Counted from the first letter of the stretch, positions 17,128-27,094 are shown. The stretch: 64,000 nucleotides of DNA from Cyclobacteriaceae bacterium (GCA_019638395.1 JAHBTX010000001.1:310001-374000); one strand, 5' to 3'. Notes: generated by a model from the letters alone, not told the origin. A program made the numbers and translations.

Positions 17128-18024
17128 ATGGCAACAGGCGATCAGCGCTTTAAAATAAGAAAGAAAAAACTCGGCACCTACCCTTACCTGAGTGTTGTAC
17201 TTAGCATTACCCTGGCGTTATTTGTTATTGGCGTATTCGGGGCACTTGTTATTTATTCCAAAGAATTGGAGCGGATAGTTCGTGAGAATGTAAAAATTCA
17301 GGTATATCTGAACAGTCAGGTTTCGGATACACAACGAAACCAATTGGAGAAAAGACTTGCAGCAAAACCGTACGTGGCCGAAGGGAAAGAGTCGATAGTA
17401 TTTGTAAGCAAAGAACAGGCAGCCAAACTATTTATTGAAGAAACCGGTGAAAACTTTAAAAATTTTCTTGGCGAAAATCCATTAAAGGACGCTTACCTGG
17501 TGCGTATTCGTGATGGCTATCACGACAGCGAAAGTCTAAAAAAAATCAAAACTGAAATAGAACAAATTGGTGGCGTATTTCAGGTTCATTATATCGAAAA
17601 TGTAATTGATTCTATAAATCAGAATATTACTAAAATAGGTCTCGTACTGATGGGGCTGGTGATTTTATTATTACTAGTAGTTATGTTACTTATTAACAAC
17701 ACCCTGCGGCTCGCCTTGTTTTCGCAACGTTTTTTGATACGCAGCATGCAATTAGTGGGTGCGCGAAGCTGGTTTATTCAAAAACCTTTTTTATTCCGGG
17801 CAGCACTTCACGGATTTATGGCCGGCTTACTTGCTTCCGGTCTGCTGGTAGCCCTTATTAGTTTTGCTACACAACGTGTTGCCGATCTCACGTTAATTCA
17901 AAACACGAACCGCTTAATTTTGCTACTTATATTTTTAGCATTGCTTGGAATGTTACTTGCTTTTTTAAGCACCTACCGGGCAGTAAGTAAATATTTGAAA
18001 TTATCATTAGACGAACTCTACTAA
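17128..18024 (+). CDS. ftsX: Cell-division ABC-transporter-like permease FtsX
   Basis: The 298-residue inner-membrane protein has the FtsX layout: a short cytoplasmic N-terminus, one membrane helix (about 21-43), a periplasmic domain (about 45-170), then three more membrane helices. Conserved sequence includes VKIQVYLNSQVSD, FVSKEQAAKLF and RSMQLVGARSWFIQKPFLFRAALHGF. With FtsE, FtsX controls peptidoglycan hydrolases at division. No ftsE lies nearby in this window. It heads the run ftsX-DUF3098-uppP-truB-ribF, where all gaps are under 9 bases or overlap. Confidence 0.92.
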   Translation: MATGDQRFKIRKKKLGTYPYLSVVLSITLALFVIGVFGALVIYSKELERIVRENVKIQVYLNSQVSDTQRNQLEKRLAAKPYVAEGKESIVFVSKEQAAKLFIEETGENFKNFLGENPLKDAYLVRIRDGYHDSESLKKIKTEIEQIGGVFQVHYIENVIDSINQNITKIGLVLMGLVILLLLVVMLLINNTLRLALFSQRFLIRSMQLVGARSWFIQKPFLFRAALHGFMAGLLASGLLVALISFATQRVADLTLIQNTNRLILLLIFLALLGMLLAFLSTYRAVSKYLKLSLDELY

Positions 18025-18028
18025 GCTC

Positions 18029-18235
18029 ATGAGTAAACTTGCATTTGGAAAAAAGAATTATCAGTTAATGATTGCCGGGTTAATACTTTTGGTAATTGGA
18101 TTTACAATAATGGCCATGGATAAAGAACCTTATGGCTTTGGTTTTCTAGGCTTAACATTAAGTCCCATCATTGTTTTGGCGGGCTTCATAACTGAAATCT
18201 ATGCCATCTTATATACTCCCCGGCATAAAGACTAA
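18029..18235 (+). CDS. DUF3098 two-helix membrane protein
   Basis: The 68-residue protein has two membrane helices (about 12-30 and 39-60) separated by the DUF3098 signature [20 protein letters not shown]. It is a small conserved inner-membrane protein of Bacteroidota, usually encoded between ftsX and uppP as here, 4 bases after ftsX and 8 before uppP. Its role is unknown; the location suggests cell envelope or division. Confidence 0.88.
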   Translation: MSKLAFGKKNYQLMIAGLILLVIGFTIMAMDKEPYGFGFLGLTLSPIIVLAGFITEIYAILYTPRHKD

Positions 18236-18243
18236 TTGAATAC

Positions 18244-19035
18244 ATGTCTTATTTTGATGCCCTGGTTCTGGCAATAGTAGAAGGCCTCACCGAGTTTTTG
18301 CCTGTATCTTCTACCGGGCATATGATTATTGTTTCTACCTTGCTGGGGACTGCGAGCGACCCATTTACCAAAACCTTTACAGTGGCAATTCAATTGGGTG
18401 CTATCGTTTCAGTTGTGGTATTGTACTGGAAGCGCTTCTTTCAAACGTTCGATTTTTACCTGAAGCTTCTGGTAGCGTTTATTCCCGCCATGGTATTTGG
18501 ACTACTACTTAACGATCAGATTGATGCCTTATTGGAGAATGTAACAGTAGTGGCAGTTTCGCTAATAGCCGGTGGCATTATATTTCTGCTCATCGACAAA
18601 TTTTTTAATCGTCAGGAAAATGCTGAACAAAATGTTGGCTACCGACCGGCATTTATTATCGGGCTCTTTCAGGTAGTGGCCATGATACCCGGTGTGTCGC
18701 GTTCGGCAGCTACCATCATTGGCGGGTTAACTCAAAAACTAAACAAGAAAACTGCCGCTGAGTTTTCCTTTTTTCTGGCGGTACCCACCATGCTCGCAGC
18801 CACCGGCTATAAACTCCTGAAGTTTTATCTCGATGGCAACACCTTTGGGCAGGAGCAAATTTCTGCACTGGTCATCGGCAATTTGGTTGCCTTTATCGTG
18901 GGCCTGCTGGCTATCAAATCATTTATTTCATACTTAACCAAATATGGGTTTAAACTTTTTGGTTACTACCGGATTTTAGTGGGCGCACTTATTCTCATAC
19001 TTTATTGGATGGGTATCGATTTGCAGATAGTATGA
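18244..19035 (+). CDS. uppP: Undecaprenyl-diphosphatase
   Basis: The 263-residue multi-span membrane enzyme removes a phosphate from undecaprenyl diphosphate, recycling the lipid carrier for cell-wall synthesis; overproduction gives bacitracin resistance (older name bacA). Signature motifs are [15 protein letters not shown] near residue 13 and [14 protein letters not shown] near residue 150. Its stop overlaps the truB ATG by four bases (ATGA), so the two are coupled. Confidence 0.95.
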   Translation: MSYFDALVLAIVEGLTEFLPVSSTGHMIIVSTLLGTASDPFTKTFTVAIQLGAIVSVVVLYWKRFFQTFDFYLKLLVAFIPAMVFGLLLNDQIDALLENVTVVAVSLIAGGIIFLLIDKFFNRQENAEQNVGYRPAFIIGLFQVVAMIPGVSRSAATIIGGLTQKLNKKTAAEFSFFLAVPTMLAATGYKLLKFYLDGNTFGQEQISALVIGNLVAFIVGLLAIKSFISYLTKYGFKLFGYYRILVGALILILYWMGIDLQIV

Positions 19036-19694
19036 GTGCTGAATACACTGACAGCGTACTGCTAATTAATAAACCACTTAAATGGACATCGTTTGATGTG
19101 GTTAGCAAGCTGCGAAACAAACTTAAAATCAAAAAAATAGGCCATGCCGGCACCTTAGATCCACTGGCAACAGGATTATTAATTATCTGCACCGGAAAAA
19201 TGACAAAGCGCATTGATGAATTTCAGGCGCAGGAAAAAGAATATACCGGCACCTTCGTAATTGGGCAAACTACTCCTTCCTACGACCTTGAGACAGCAGT
19301 ATCGGCCCCAACAGAAATCGCGCACATCACCGACAATCACATTAAACAGGTAGCCCAAAAATTTACAGGTTCTATTCAACAAATCCCGCCAGCACACTCA
19401 GCTATTAAAGTTGATGGCAAGCGGGCTTATGCCTTTGCCCGAAAGGGACAAGATGTTGTTCTCAAACCCAGGGAGGTGGTAATCTCTACGTTCGAGATTA
19501 CCGAAATATCGAAACCCATAATTCGGTTTAGGGTAGTTTGCTCCAAAGGCACCTATATTCGAAGCCTTGCCCGCGACTTTGGAACGGAATTAGGAACCGG
19601 AGCTTATCTTGCTGAACTTTGCCGTACCCGTATTGGTGAATTTAAACTGAGCGAGGCGCTTGAGTTGGATCAGATAAATCCAGAGGCTAAATGA
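19032..19694 (+). CDS. truB: tRNA pseudouridine-55 synthase
   Basis: The 220-residue enzyme makes pseudouridine 55 in the T-loop of tRNAs. The catalytic Asp43 sits in [14 protein letters not shown], and the [11 protein letters not shown] and [12 protein letters not shown] motifs are present. I chose ATG 19032, which overlaps the uppP stop as ATGA; a longer TTG-started frame from 19005 would only read uppP sequence out of frame. It also overlaps ribF by four bases. Confidence 0.94.
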   Translation: MSAEYTDSVLLINKPLKWTSFDVVSKLRNKLKIKKIGHAGTLDPLATGLLIICTGKMTKRIDEFQAQEKEYTGTFVIGQTTPSYDLETAVSAPTEIAHITDNHIKQVAQKFTGSIQQIPPAHSAIKVDGKRAYAFARKGQDVVLKPREVVISTFEITEISKPIIRFRVVCSKGTYIRSLARDFGTELGTGAYLAELCRTRIGEFKLSEALELDQINPEAK

Positions 19695-20623
19695 AAATTT
19701 ATCATTCGCTCGAAGACTTTTCTCGCTTACAATTTGGAGTTGTAACCAGTGGCACTTTTGATGGGGTGCACATAGGTCATCAAAAAATCTTACTGCGCTT
19801 GCAAGAAATCGCTCAAAAGCATTCGGGCGAAACAGTTGTGATTACATTTTGGCCACACCCGCGCACCATTCTTAAACCGAACGAACCCAGTTTGAAGTTA
19901 CTCAATACCTTTGAAGAAAAGGCCGACTTGCTGCGAAACTTTGGCGTACACCATTTACTGCGCATTCCATTCACCAAAGAGTTTTCACAACTTACTTCCG
20001 TTGATTTCATAACAAAAATTCTGGTTGACCGCATTGGAACCCGTAAACTTGTAATCGGGTACGATCATCGCTTTGGAAAAAACCGCGAGGGTAGCTTCGA
20101 ACAACTCAAACTCAATGGACCAGCTTTTGGTTTTGATGTAGAAGAAATATCCCGGCAGGATATAGATCATGTGGGTGTAAGCTCAACCAAAATAAGACAG
20201 GCATTGGAGTTGGGTGATGTAGCAACAGCCACACACTTTCTAGGGCTGCCCTATTCACTTAGAGGCCGGGTAATAAAAGGTGATAAACTGGGGCGTGTAT
20301 TGGGGTTTCCTACTGCCAATATCGATCTCGAATCGCACGATAAACTAGTGCCGGCCGATGGCATTTATGCGGTAACCGTGGCGTATGAAAACCAAACCTA
20401 CGGAGGCATGTTGTACATTGGCAACAGACCTACTGTTAATGGCACACAAAGATCAATTGAGGTAAATATTTTTGATTTCGATAAAGAGATTTATGGCGAA
20501 ACAATAAAGGTAATTTTCCAAAAACTCTTACGTGCCGATTCCCGCTTCGCTGATCTTGAATCGCTTAAGAAACAACTTGAAAAAGATAAGGTTGCAGCCA
20601 TACAAGCACTGCAATCTGTCTGA
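19691..20623 (+). CDS. ribF: Bifunctional riboflavin kinase / FAD synthetase
   Basis: The 310-residue enzyme makes FMN and then FAD. The N-terminal half is the FMN adenylyltransferase (TSGTFDGVHIGHQKIL, a GxHxGH nucleotidyl-transferase motif). The C-terminal half is the riboflavin kinase (GRVLGFPTANIDL). It starts inside the truB stop (ATGA) and ends the ftsX-to-ribF run. A 6-bp hairpin follows at about 20630-20647 (CTTGCT/AGCAAG) without a T-run, a weak terminator candidate. Confidence 0.95.
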   Translation: MKIYHSLEDFSRLQFGVVTSGTFDGVHIGHQKILLRLQEIAQKHSGETVVITFWPHPRTILKPNEPSLKLLNTFEEKADLLRNFGVHHLLRIPFTKEFSQLTSVDFITKILVDRIGTRKLVIGYDHRFGKNREGSFEQLKLNGPAFGFDVEEISRQDIDHVGVSSTKIRQALELGDVATATHFLGLPYSLRGRVIKGDKLGRVLGFPTANIDLESHDKLVPADGIYAVTVAYENQTYGGMLYIGNRPTVNGTQRSIEVNIFDFDKEIYGETIKVIFQKLLRADSRFADLESLKKQLEKDKVAAIQALQSV

Positions 20624-20675
20624 CCTGCTTGCTTTTTGCAGCAAGTAAGGTGAGATTTGATTCAAATTACATTTT

Positions 20676-21371
20676 ATGATAAGTAAAGTAGTTGCCGGGC
20701 CTTCAGAAGCCTTGCACGATTTGTTTGATAATGCCACGGTAATGCTGGGTGGTTTCGGCCTATGCGGTATTCCTGAAAATTGTATAGCAGCTATTTTGAA
20801 AAAAGGAACCAAAGGGCTTACCTGTATTTCAAACAATGCAGGAGTTGATGACTTTGGAATTGGGCTGCTACTGAAAACACGGCAGGTAAAAAAAATGATT
20901 TCATCGTATGTGGGCGAGAATGCAGAGTTTGAACGACAACTGCTTTCGGGCGAATTAGAAGTAGAGCTTATTCCACAAGGCACATTAGCCGAGCGTGTGC
21001 GGGCTGGCGGTGCCGGCATTCCAGCCTTTTTTACTCCAGCCGGTGTGGGCACTGAAGTTGCTGCCGGCAAAGAAGTGCGCGAGTTTGATGGCAAACAATA
21101 CCTGCTGGAATCATGGCTACGGGCCGACTTCGCAATTATTAAAGCATGGAAAGGTGATACAGCCGGAAACCTGGTTTACAAAGGTACCGCCCGCAATTTT
21201 AATCCGATGATGGCCACTGCTGGAACAGTTACCGTAGCCGAAGTAGAAGAACTTGTTCCGTTGGGTACATTAGATCCAAATCAGATTCATACTCCTGGAA
21301 TTTATGTACAAAGAATATTTCAAGGGAAGAATTATGAGAAAAGAATTGAACAACGGACAGTAAGTAAATAG
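20676..21371 (+). CDS. scoA: 3-oxoacid CoA-transferase subunit A
   Basis: The 231-residue subunit belongs to the CoA-transferase family I. Signature sequence is [16 protein letters not shown] near residue 23, with the central [20 protein letters not shown]. With subunit B it moves CoA between succinyl-CoA and acetoacetate, allowing use of ketone bodies. It is paired with the subunit B gene, although 82 bases of repeat sequence lie between them. Confidence 0.93.
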   Translation: MISKVVAGPSEALHDLFDNATVMLGGFGLCGIPENCIAAILKKGTKGLTCISNNAGVDDFGIGLLLKTRQVKKMISSYVGENAEFERQLLSGELEVELIPQGTLAERVRAGGAGIPAFFTPAGVGTEVAAGKEVREFDGKQYLLESWLRADFAIIKAWKGDTAGNLVYKGTARNFNPMMATAGTVTVAEVEELVPLGTLDPNQIHTPGIYVQRIFQGKNYEKRIEQRTVSK

Positions 21372-21374
21372 CCA

Positions 21375-21426
21375 TTAGTCTTGAGTCCTTAGTCACTTAC
21401 GACTAAAGACTAAATACTCAGGACTC
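21375..21426. repeat. Short-word repeat with two interleaved inverted repeats between scoA and scoB
   Basis: Words such as TTAGTC, GACTAA and GAGTCC recur. Two perfect inverted pairs interleave: TTAGTCTT (21375-21382) with AAGACTAA (21406-21413), and GAGTCC (21383-21388) with GGACTC (21421-21426). Both cannot form as one simple hairpin; together they would make a pseudoknot-like fold. Confidence 0.6.
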
Positions 21427-21453
21427 AGAACTAAATATTAAATCTTCAAAACT

Positions 21454-22110
21454 ATGCTCGATAAGATCGGAATTGCAAAACGAATAGCCAAAGAAGTTAA
21501 AGATGGTATGTACATCAACCTGGGCATTGGCATTCCTACCCTGGTAGCCAACTATATTCCCGCGCATATTCAGGTTGTGTTGCAATCCGAAAACGGATTG
21601 CTTGGCATTGGCCCATTTCCTAAAGAAAATGAAGTTGACCCCGATCTGATCAATGCCGGAAAACAAACAATCACCATGATGCCCGGCTCTGCGTTGTTCA
21701 GCTCGGCCGAAAGTTTTGCCATGATAAGAGGTGGCCATGTTGATCTTACTATTTTAGGTGCAATGGAAGTTTCCGAAACCGGAGACATTGCCAATTGGAA
21801 AGTGCCCGGTAAAATGGTTAAAGGCATGGGCGGTGCTATGGATCTGGTAGCTTCGGCCAAGCATATTATTGTAGCTATGCAACATTGCAGTAAAGATGGT
21901 GCTTCCAAACTTCTGAAAAAATGTACACTACCCATTACCGGTATAAAGTGTGTAAAACGAATTGTAAGTGATTTGGCCGTATTGGATATACTACCTACCG
22001 GAGGGTTTAAACTGCTGGAACGAGCCCCGGGTATTTCAGTTGAGCAAATCAAAAATGCAACGGAAGGAAGATTGGTAATTGAGGGAAATATTCCTGAAAT
22101 GCAGTTGTAA
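21454..22110 (+). CDS. scoB: 3-oxoacid CoA-transferase subunit B
   Basis: The 218-residue subunit carries the catalytic glutamate, Glu46 in QSENGLLGIGP, which forms the glutamyl-CoA intermediate. The N-terminal INLGIGIPTLVANY motif is also present. It works with subunit A as a heteromer in the cytoplasm. The 33-base gap to gldC suggests read-through, but the two are functionally unrelated. Confidence 0.93.
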   Translation: MLDKIGIAKRIAKEVKDGMYINLGIGIPTLVANYIPAHIQVVLQSENGLLGIGPFPKENEVDPDLINAGKQTITMMPGSALFSSAESFAMIRGGHVDLTILGAMEVSETGDIANWKVPGKMVKGMGGAMDLVASAKHIIVAMQHCSKDGASKLLKKCTLPITGIKCVKRIVSDLAVLDILPTGGFKLLERAPGISVEQIKNATEGRLVIEGNIPEMQL

Positions 22111-22143
22111 AAAGTTGTTTCTTTGGGCCTCAATTTTTTAGGT

Positions 22144-22473
22144 ATGAAAAAATCAAAAATCGAATTTTCAATCCAGTTAGATAACAACAACATTCCGGAG
22201 CGAATTACCTGGGATGCCACCGATAAACCAGAAGACACACCCACCGAAACCAAATCTATTTCTGTGTCGCTGTGGGATAGCCGCCAGAAAAACACCATGC
22301 GCATCGACTTGTGGACCAAAGACATGCCGATGGACGAAATGAAACGCTTCTATATTGAAAACATTGGCGGCATTGCGCAGAGTGTACTTACTGCCACAGG
22401 CGATGAACAAATGGCCAACGAAATAAATGCCCTGTGCGACCGACTTGTAGAGCTGGTACGCAACCAAAAATAA
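22144..22473 (+). CDS. gldC: Gliding motility protein GldC
   Basis: The 109-residue protein matches GldC, a small cytoplasmic protein linked to Bacteroidota gliding motility. Recognisable sequence is KSKIEFSIQLDNNNIPERI, WDATDKP, and KRFYIENIGGIAQSVL. The TTG at 22123 adds residues without family sequence, so I start at ATG 22144. The gene implies, but does not prove, that the host has gliding machinery and type IX secretion elsewhere. Confidence 0.9.
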   Translation: MKKSKIEFSIQLDNNNIPERITWDATDKPEDTPTETKSISVSLWDSRQKNTMRIDLWTKDMPMDEMKRFYIENIGGIAQSVLTATGDEQMANEINALCDRLVELVRNQK

Positions 22474-22521
22474 CCCACACCTCCCCTGCAGCAGCAACTT
22501 AAAAAACATGCCCTTCAATCG

Positions 22522-22551
22522 TTTGTAATTGATCATTTTCTTGTAGATTTA
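22522..22551 (+). promoter_or_regulatory. Bacteroidota-type promoter of the TonB receptor gene
   Basis: TTTG (22522-22525) and TAGATTTA (22544-22551, one mismatch to TAnnTTTG) are 18 bases apart, matching the -33/-7 layout. The -7 box ends 21 bases before the ATG at 22573. Confidence 0.6.
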
Positions 22552-22572
22552 AGAATTAAACCCATAATTCTT

Positions 22573-25521
22573 ATGAATAAATTCTACAGAAAAGCGTTGG
22601 TTCCCCTGCTCATTTTGCTCTGCGGGCCGGCCACGCTCATGGCTCAAACCACCTCCATTACCGGAACAGTAAAGGATGGCACATCCGGTGAATCGTTGGC
22701 AGGTGTAAACATTGTGGTGAAGGGACGAGTAATCGGCACAATCTCCAACACCGATGGTCAATACAATTTAAAAGTAAATCAGCCCCCACCCTTTACCCTT
22801 GTATTTTCATTTATCGGTTACGCCACTCAGGAGTTTGAAGTTACCCAGGCTACCTCTACAATAGATGTAACCCTTGCCGAACAAACCTTGTTAGGCCAGG
22901 AAATAGTTGTTTCTGCTTCGCGCATGGAAGAAAGTATTTTACAATCTCCTGTCTCCATTGAAAAGATGGATATACTCGGTGTTCAATCCACAGCTTCCGA
23001 AAACTATTACAAAGGCCTTATCAATATGAAAGGTTTGGATATGACCCAGAGTAGTATCAATTTTCAAATTATAAATGCTCGCGGTTTTAACTCCACCGGT
23101 AACACACGCTTTGTACAGTTAACCGATGGTATGGACACACAGGCACCAGCCCTTAATTTTCCTATCGGCAATCTGAACGGCCCTTCTGAATTAGATGTAG
23201 AAAGTGTAGAATTTATTCCGGGAGCTGCTTCGGCTTTGTATGGCCCCAATGCTTTTAATGGTATTCTGTTAGTAAATAGCAAAAGTCCTTTTGAATACCA
23301 GGGCTTAAGTGCATTTGCAAAGTATGGATTTAACCATGCCGGTGGTGGCGTTTCCTACCTCGACAATGGCGGGGCATCGGTTAATCCGATAGGACCCGGC
23401 TATGCCGAACCAATGTTTGAAGGTGCTTTGCGTTATGCAAAAGCCTTCAATAACAGATTTGCTTTTAAAATTGCTGTCTCCTACATGCAAGCCACCGATT
23501 GGTATGGTACCAATCTGCGCGATAAAAACCCGGAGCGACAAGGTGGTTTAAGTTTTAATCCGGGTGCTGACCGTGTGCATGCATTTGGCGATGAAGTTGC
23601 CAATAGCCTGGGCCTTGTAAGGCTTTCATTAGCCCCTGCTTTAGCAGGAACTTCCTTAGCTTCTTTTGTACCATTTCTACCCGATCAGATTGTTTCCAGA
23701 ACTCCATACGAAGAACGTTACCTGGTTGATTACGGAGCTAAAAACTTAAAAGCTAATGTAGGCCTCAACTACAGAATTACGGATAAAGTTGAATTGTTGT
23801 ATCTCTTAAATTACGGTGGTGGAACCTCCGTTTATACAGGCGCTCAACGCTATTCTTTAAAAGATTTTAATATTCAACAACATAAACTTGAGCTAAAGGG
23901 CTCGAACTTCTTTCTGCGTGGTTACACTACCATTGAAGACTCGGGCGATTCTTACATAGCAGACTTAACCGGCATTTTGATTAACGATGCGTGGAAGTCA
24001 AATTCAGCATGGTTCAGAGATTATTCTGTTCAATACTTAACCAGCCTGGCGCAACAGGGTTTCAATCCGGGTGGTGGAACCCAACCTACCGCTGCACAAC
24101 AGGAAAACGCTCATCGCTCGGCACGTAACACTGCCGATGTTGGTAGATTACTACCCGGTACAGCTGCTTTTGAACAAGCAAAGAAAACTGCAACCGGTAG
24201 CGTAATTCCTTTCGGATCGTTGTTCAACGATGCTACCAAGCTTTACCATGTAGAAGGCCAATACAATTTCAAAAATCAGATCAAGTTTATGGAGTTAATG
24301 GTTGGTGGCAGCTATCGCTTATACGATCTTAATTCCAACGGTACCATTTTTGCCGATACAACCGGTAACGATATTACCATTCAGGAAATTGGCGCCTATG
24401 CGCAGGCTTCAAAAAAATTATTCAACGATAAACTCAAATTAACTGGTTCGCTTCGGTGGGATAAAAACGAAAACTTCGATGCGCAACTTAATCCGCGTAT
24501 TTCAGGTGTTTATTCCATTAATCCGCAACAAAACTTCAGGGTATCGTACCAAACTGGGTTTAGAATGCCAACATCACAAAACCAGCACATTGATTTGAAT
24601 GCTGTTAGTGCACGTTTAATAGGCGGTTTACCACAATATGCTGCTGCCCGCAATGTATTTCAATACGCATACGATCTGCGCTCAGTAACCGCATACACAG
24701 CCGCTGTGGCAGCTGGTGCTGCGGCTGGTAACGCTACTGCTATTGGCGATCCGAATAATTTACGATTGTTAGTACCTGTAAGTGCCGTAGCACCAGTAAA
24801 GCCAGAGCAGGTGCAATCCATCGAAGTTGGATACAAGGGTCTTGTAGCCAACAAGCTTATGATTGATGTTGTTTATTATCAAAATACCTTTAATGATTTT
24901 ATCGCTTCGCAATTTGTAAGAAAAGCTGCTGGTGTAATTGATATTAACGGTATGCCAACTGATGTTACATACAACTTCGATCCACGTACCGAACAAAATA
25001 TCCGTAACGCCCAAACGCTGCTCACCCCTATCACAACCATTAACCGGGAAAATACATTTTCAATCCCTACAAATGTAGATCGCACGTTGAAATCCTCTGG
25101 TTTTGCACTTGGATTAGAGTATAGCTTACCCAAAGGCTATAAGTTAGGGGGTAATTACAACTACAATAAACTGAAAGATGCAAGCCAACTTGCTGCCGAT
25201 GGTTTTCTGGCAGAGTTCAACACCCCGGAAAATAAATTTAACCTGACTTTTGGTAATCGAAAAGTTACTGACAAATTCGGATTTAATGTTGCGTATCGTT
25301 GGCAGGATGAGTTCTTATGGGAGTCATCATTTGCACAAGGCCTGGTACCAGCAATCGGAACATTCGATGCACAGGTTAGCTACCGCCTGAAAGACTTAAA
25401 GTCGGTAATTAAACTGGGTGGTTCTAACTTGTTTAACGAACGATACGTGTTGAACTATGGCGGCCCTACACTGGGTGGTATTTACTACATCTCAGTAACG
25501 TTTGATGAACTCATGAAGTAA
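22573..25521 (+). CDS. TonB-dependent outer-membrane receptor
   Basis: The 982-residue protein has a signal peptide (about 1-25, ending LMAQ), a carboxypeptidase-regulatory-like domain (about 28-112, SITGTVKDGTSGESLAGVNI), a plug domain (about 115-235) and a long beta-barrel. It imports a bulky substrate across the outer membrane using energy from TonB. No SusD gene follows; instead an SGNH-hydrolase lipoprotein gene begins 17 bases later, so the pair is not a classical polysaccharide system. The substrate is unknown, and lipid or ester-bearing compounds would fit the partner. Confidence 0.92.
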   Translation: MNKFYRKALVPLLILLCGPATLMAQTTSITGTVKDGTSGESLAGVNIVVKGRVIGTISNTDGQYNLKVNQPPPFTLVFSFIGYATQEFEVTQATSTIDVTLAEQTLLGQEIVVSASRMEESILQSPVSIEKMDILGVQSTASENYYKGLINMKGLDMTQSSINFQIINARGFNSTGNTRFVQLTDGMDTQAPALNFPIGNLNGPSELDVESVEFIPGAASALYGPNAFNGILLVNSKSPFEYQGLSAFAKYGFNHAGGGVSYLDNGGASVNPIGPGYAEPMFEGALRYAKAFNNRFAFKIAVSYMQATDWYGTNLRDKNPERQGGLSFNPGADRVHAFGDEVANSLGLVRLSLAPALAGTSLASFVPFLPDQIVSRTPYEERYLVDYGAKNLKANVGLNYRITDKVELLYLLNYGGGTSVYTGAQRYSLKDFNIQQHKLELKGSNFFLRGYTTIEDSGDSYIADLTGILINDAWKSNSAWFRDYSVQYLTSLAQQGFNPGGGTQPTAAQQENAHRSARNTADVGRLLPGTAAFEQAKKTATGSVIPFGSLFNDATKLYHVEGQYNFKNQIKFMELMVGGSYRLYDLNSNGTIFADTTGNDITIQEIGAYAQASKKLFNDKLKLTGSLRWDKNENFDAQLNPRISGVYSINPQQNFRVSYQTGFRMPTSQNQHIDLNAVSARLIGGLPQYAAARNVFQYAYDLRSVTAYTAAVAAGAAAGNATAIGDPNNLRLLVPVSAVAPVKPEQVQSIEVGYKGLVANKLMIDVVYYQNTFNDFIASQFVRKAAGVIDINGMPTDVTYNFDPRTEQNIRNAQTLLTPITTINRENTFSIPTNVDRTLKSSGFALGLEYSLPKGYKLGGNYNYNKLKDASQLAADGFLAEFNTPENKFNLTFGNRKVTDKFGFNVAYRWQDEFLWESSFAQGLVPAIGTFDAQVSYRLKDLKSVIKLGGSNLFNERYVLNYGGPTLGGIYYISVTFDELMK

Positions 25522-25538
25522 CAAAAATCAGAAACGAA

Positions 25539-27077
25539 ATGATTATGAAAAATAAATTGATTTACAGTTTTCTTACAGCTTTTGCTGTAAGTGCCTGTAC
25601 ATATGATTTTCCTGTTAAGGAAGAGCCTACATTGGGCGATGTTGATTTCACAAAGATGGTTTCATTAGGAAACTCGCTTACTGCTGGCTACATGAATGGT
25701 GCGCTTTACAGCGAAGGACAAAACAGTTCGTATCCGGCAATTATTGCTGCACAAGCAGCCAACTTAGGCGGAGGAGCATTTACACAACCTACGGTTAACT
25801 CTACCAATGGATGTTTCAATCCGGCTGGCGGTTGCACACAAGGCCGGTTGGTTTTAAAGAACCCTGTTTCACCAGCACCTACTCCTACTGCAGGCGATAA
25901 CGGTGCATCGCTGGCACCTTATGCAGGAAGTAAAACTGCACTTAATAACTGGGGTGTGCCCGGTGTAACAATTCAAACAGCGCAATCTCCGGCATTGGGT
26001 GGCCCGGCAACAGCCAACCCGTTGTTTAGTCCTTACTATGCGCGAATTGCTTCCAACCCCGGAACATCAACCTTGCTGGGCGATGCTGTTGCATCTATGT
26101 CAAATGGTGGTACGTTCTTTACATTCTGGTTGGGTAATAATGATGTGCTGGGCTATGCTACCGGTGGCGCATCAAATCCTGCAATCCTGACCGACCCCGC
26201 TGTATTTCAGGCTGCATTTACAAATGCGCTTAATGCTATGCTGGGTGCAAACACCAATGCAAAAGGAGCTGTAGCCAACATTCCTAACGTTACAAGTATT
26301 CCGTTTTTTACTACAGTTCCTGTTAATCCCGTTAACCTGCCGGCCGCCAATGCAACCGCATTAAATGCTGGCTTTGCAGGGTACAATGCCACGCTGGATG
26401 GGTTGAAGGGTGCACCTTTTAGCTTACCTGCTGCTGAAATGGATAGTCGTAAAATTTCTTTTACTGCCGGAGCCGGTAACAGAATTGTTATTAATGATGA
26501 AACCGCACGCGACCTGGGGCCTTTTTGGGATCAAATGGTAGGTGCTGGCGTAATTAATTCAACACAGCGGGCGCAATTAGAGCCGTATCGATTTGCAAGG
26601 CAAGCAATTGTATCGTCAGCAACAGTAGCGGGCGATTTGGCCATATTGCCTGCTTCTGCATTTATAGGAACACTAGTAGGTGGCAATCCGCAACTTATAA
26701 ACGGATTAACTATTCCTTTAGCCGACAACTGGGTATTGATACCAAGCGAACAAACACAGATACAGAATGCGATAAATGCTTTTAACACAACCATTGCAAA
26801 TGCTGTTACAGCAAATGCTTCGCGTTTGGTCTTGATTGATACAAATGCAGCCATGCAAAACTTGCGGGCCGGAACTGTTACCGTTGGTGGATCATCCCTT
26901 TCGGCATCCATCACGCCACCGTTTGGTGCTTTCTCGCTGGATGGTGTTCACCCTAATCCACGTGGCTCTGCTTATATAGCCAACTTGTTTATCCAAGCTA
27001 TAAATACCAAGTGGGGTTCTAAAATTCCGTTGTGCAACCCGAATGATTTTATAGGAAATGCATTACCAACTCCATAG
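25539..27077 (+). CDS. SGNH/GDSL-type hydrolase lipoprotein
   Basis: The 512-residue protein has a lipoprotein signal peptide with Cys20 (AVSAC) and is probably lipid-anchored at the outer membrane. SGNH blocks are visible: block I as LGNSLTAG (Ser46, with Asn for the usual Asp of GDS), block III as WLGNND, and block V as DGVHPNPRG (Asp468, His471). These suit an ester hydrolase (lipase or esterase). Large Ala/Asn/Pro-rich insertions lengthen it beyond small family members. It is co-transcribed with the TonB receptor and probably processes or binds the same substrate. An ATG at 25545 is an equally good start. Confidence 0.8.
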   Translation: MIMKNKLIYSFLTAFAVSACTYDFPVKEEPTLGDVDFTKMVSLGNSLTAGYMNGALYSEGQNSSYPAIIAAQAANLGGGAFTQPTVNSTNGCFNPAGGCTQGRLVLKNPVSPAPTPTAGDNGASLAPYAGSKTALNNWGVPGVTIQTAQSPALGGPATANPLFSPYYARIASNPGTSTLLGDAVASMSNGGTFFTFWLGNNDVLGYATGGASNPAILTDPAVFQAAFTNALNAMLGANTNAKGAVANIPNVTSIPFFTTVPVNPVNLPAANATALNAGFAGYNATLDGLKGAPFSLPAAEMDSRKISFTAGAGNRIVINDETARDLGPFWDQMVGAGVINSTQRAQLEPYRFARQAIVSSATVAGDLAILPASAFIGTLVGGNPQLINGLTIPLADNWVLIPSEQTQIQNAINAFNTTIANAVTANASRLVLIDTNAAMQNLRAGTVTVGGSSLSASITPPFGAFSLDGVHPNPRGSAYIANLFIQAINTKWGSKIPLCNPNDFIGNALPTP

Positions 27078-27094
27078 GAGATAAAAAAGGATCA

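Noticed and set aside
20528-22325. Long minus-strand frames of up to 251 residues opposite the CoA-transferase genes
   Set aside because: They are antiparallel to well-recognised genes, have Ser/Pro-rich low-information sequence and no family motifs.
22573-25521. TonB receptor considered as a SusC of a polysaccharide utilisation locus
   Set aside because: No SusD homologue and no glycoside hydrolase follow; the partner is an SGNH hydrolase.
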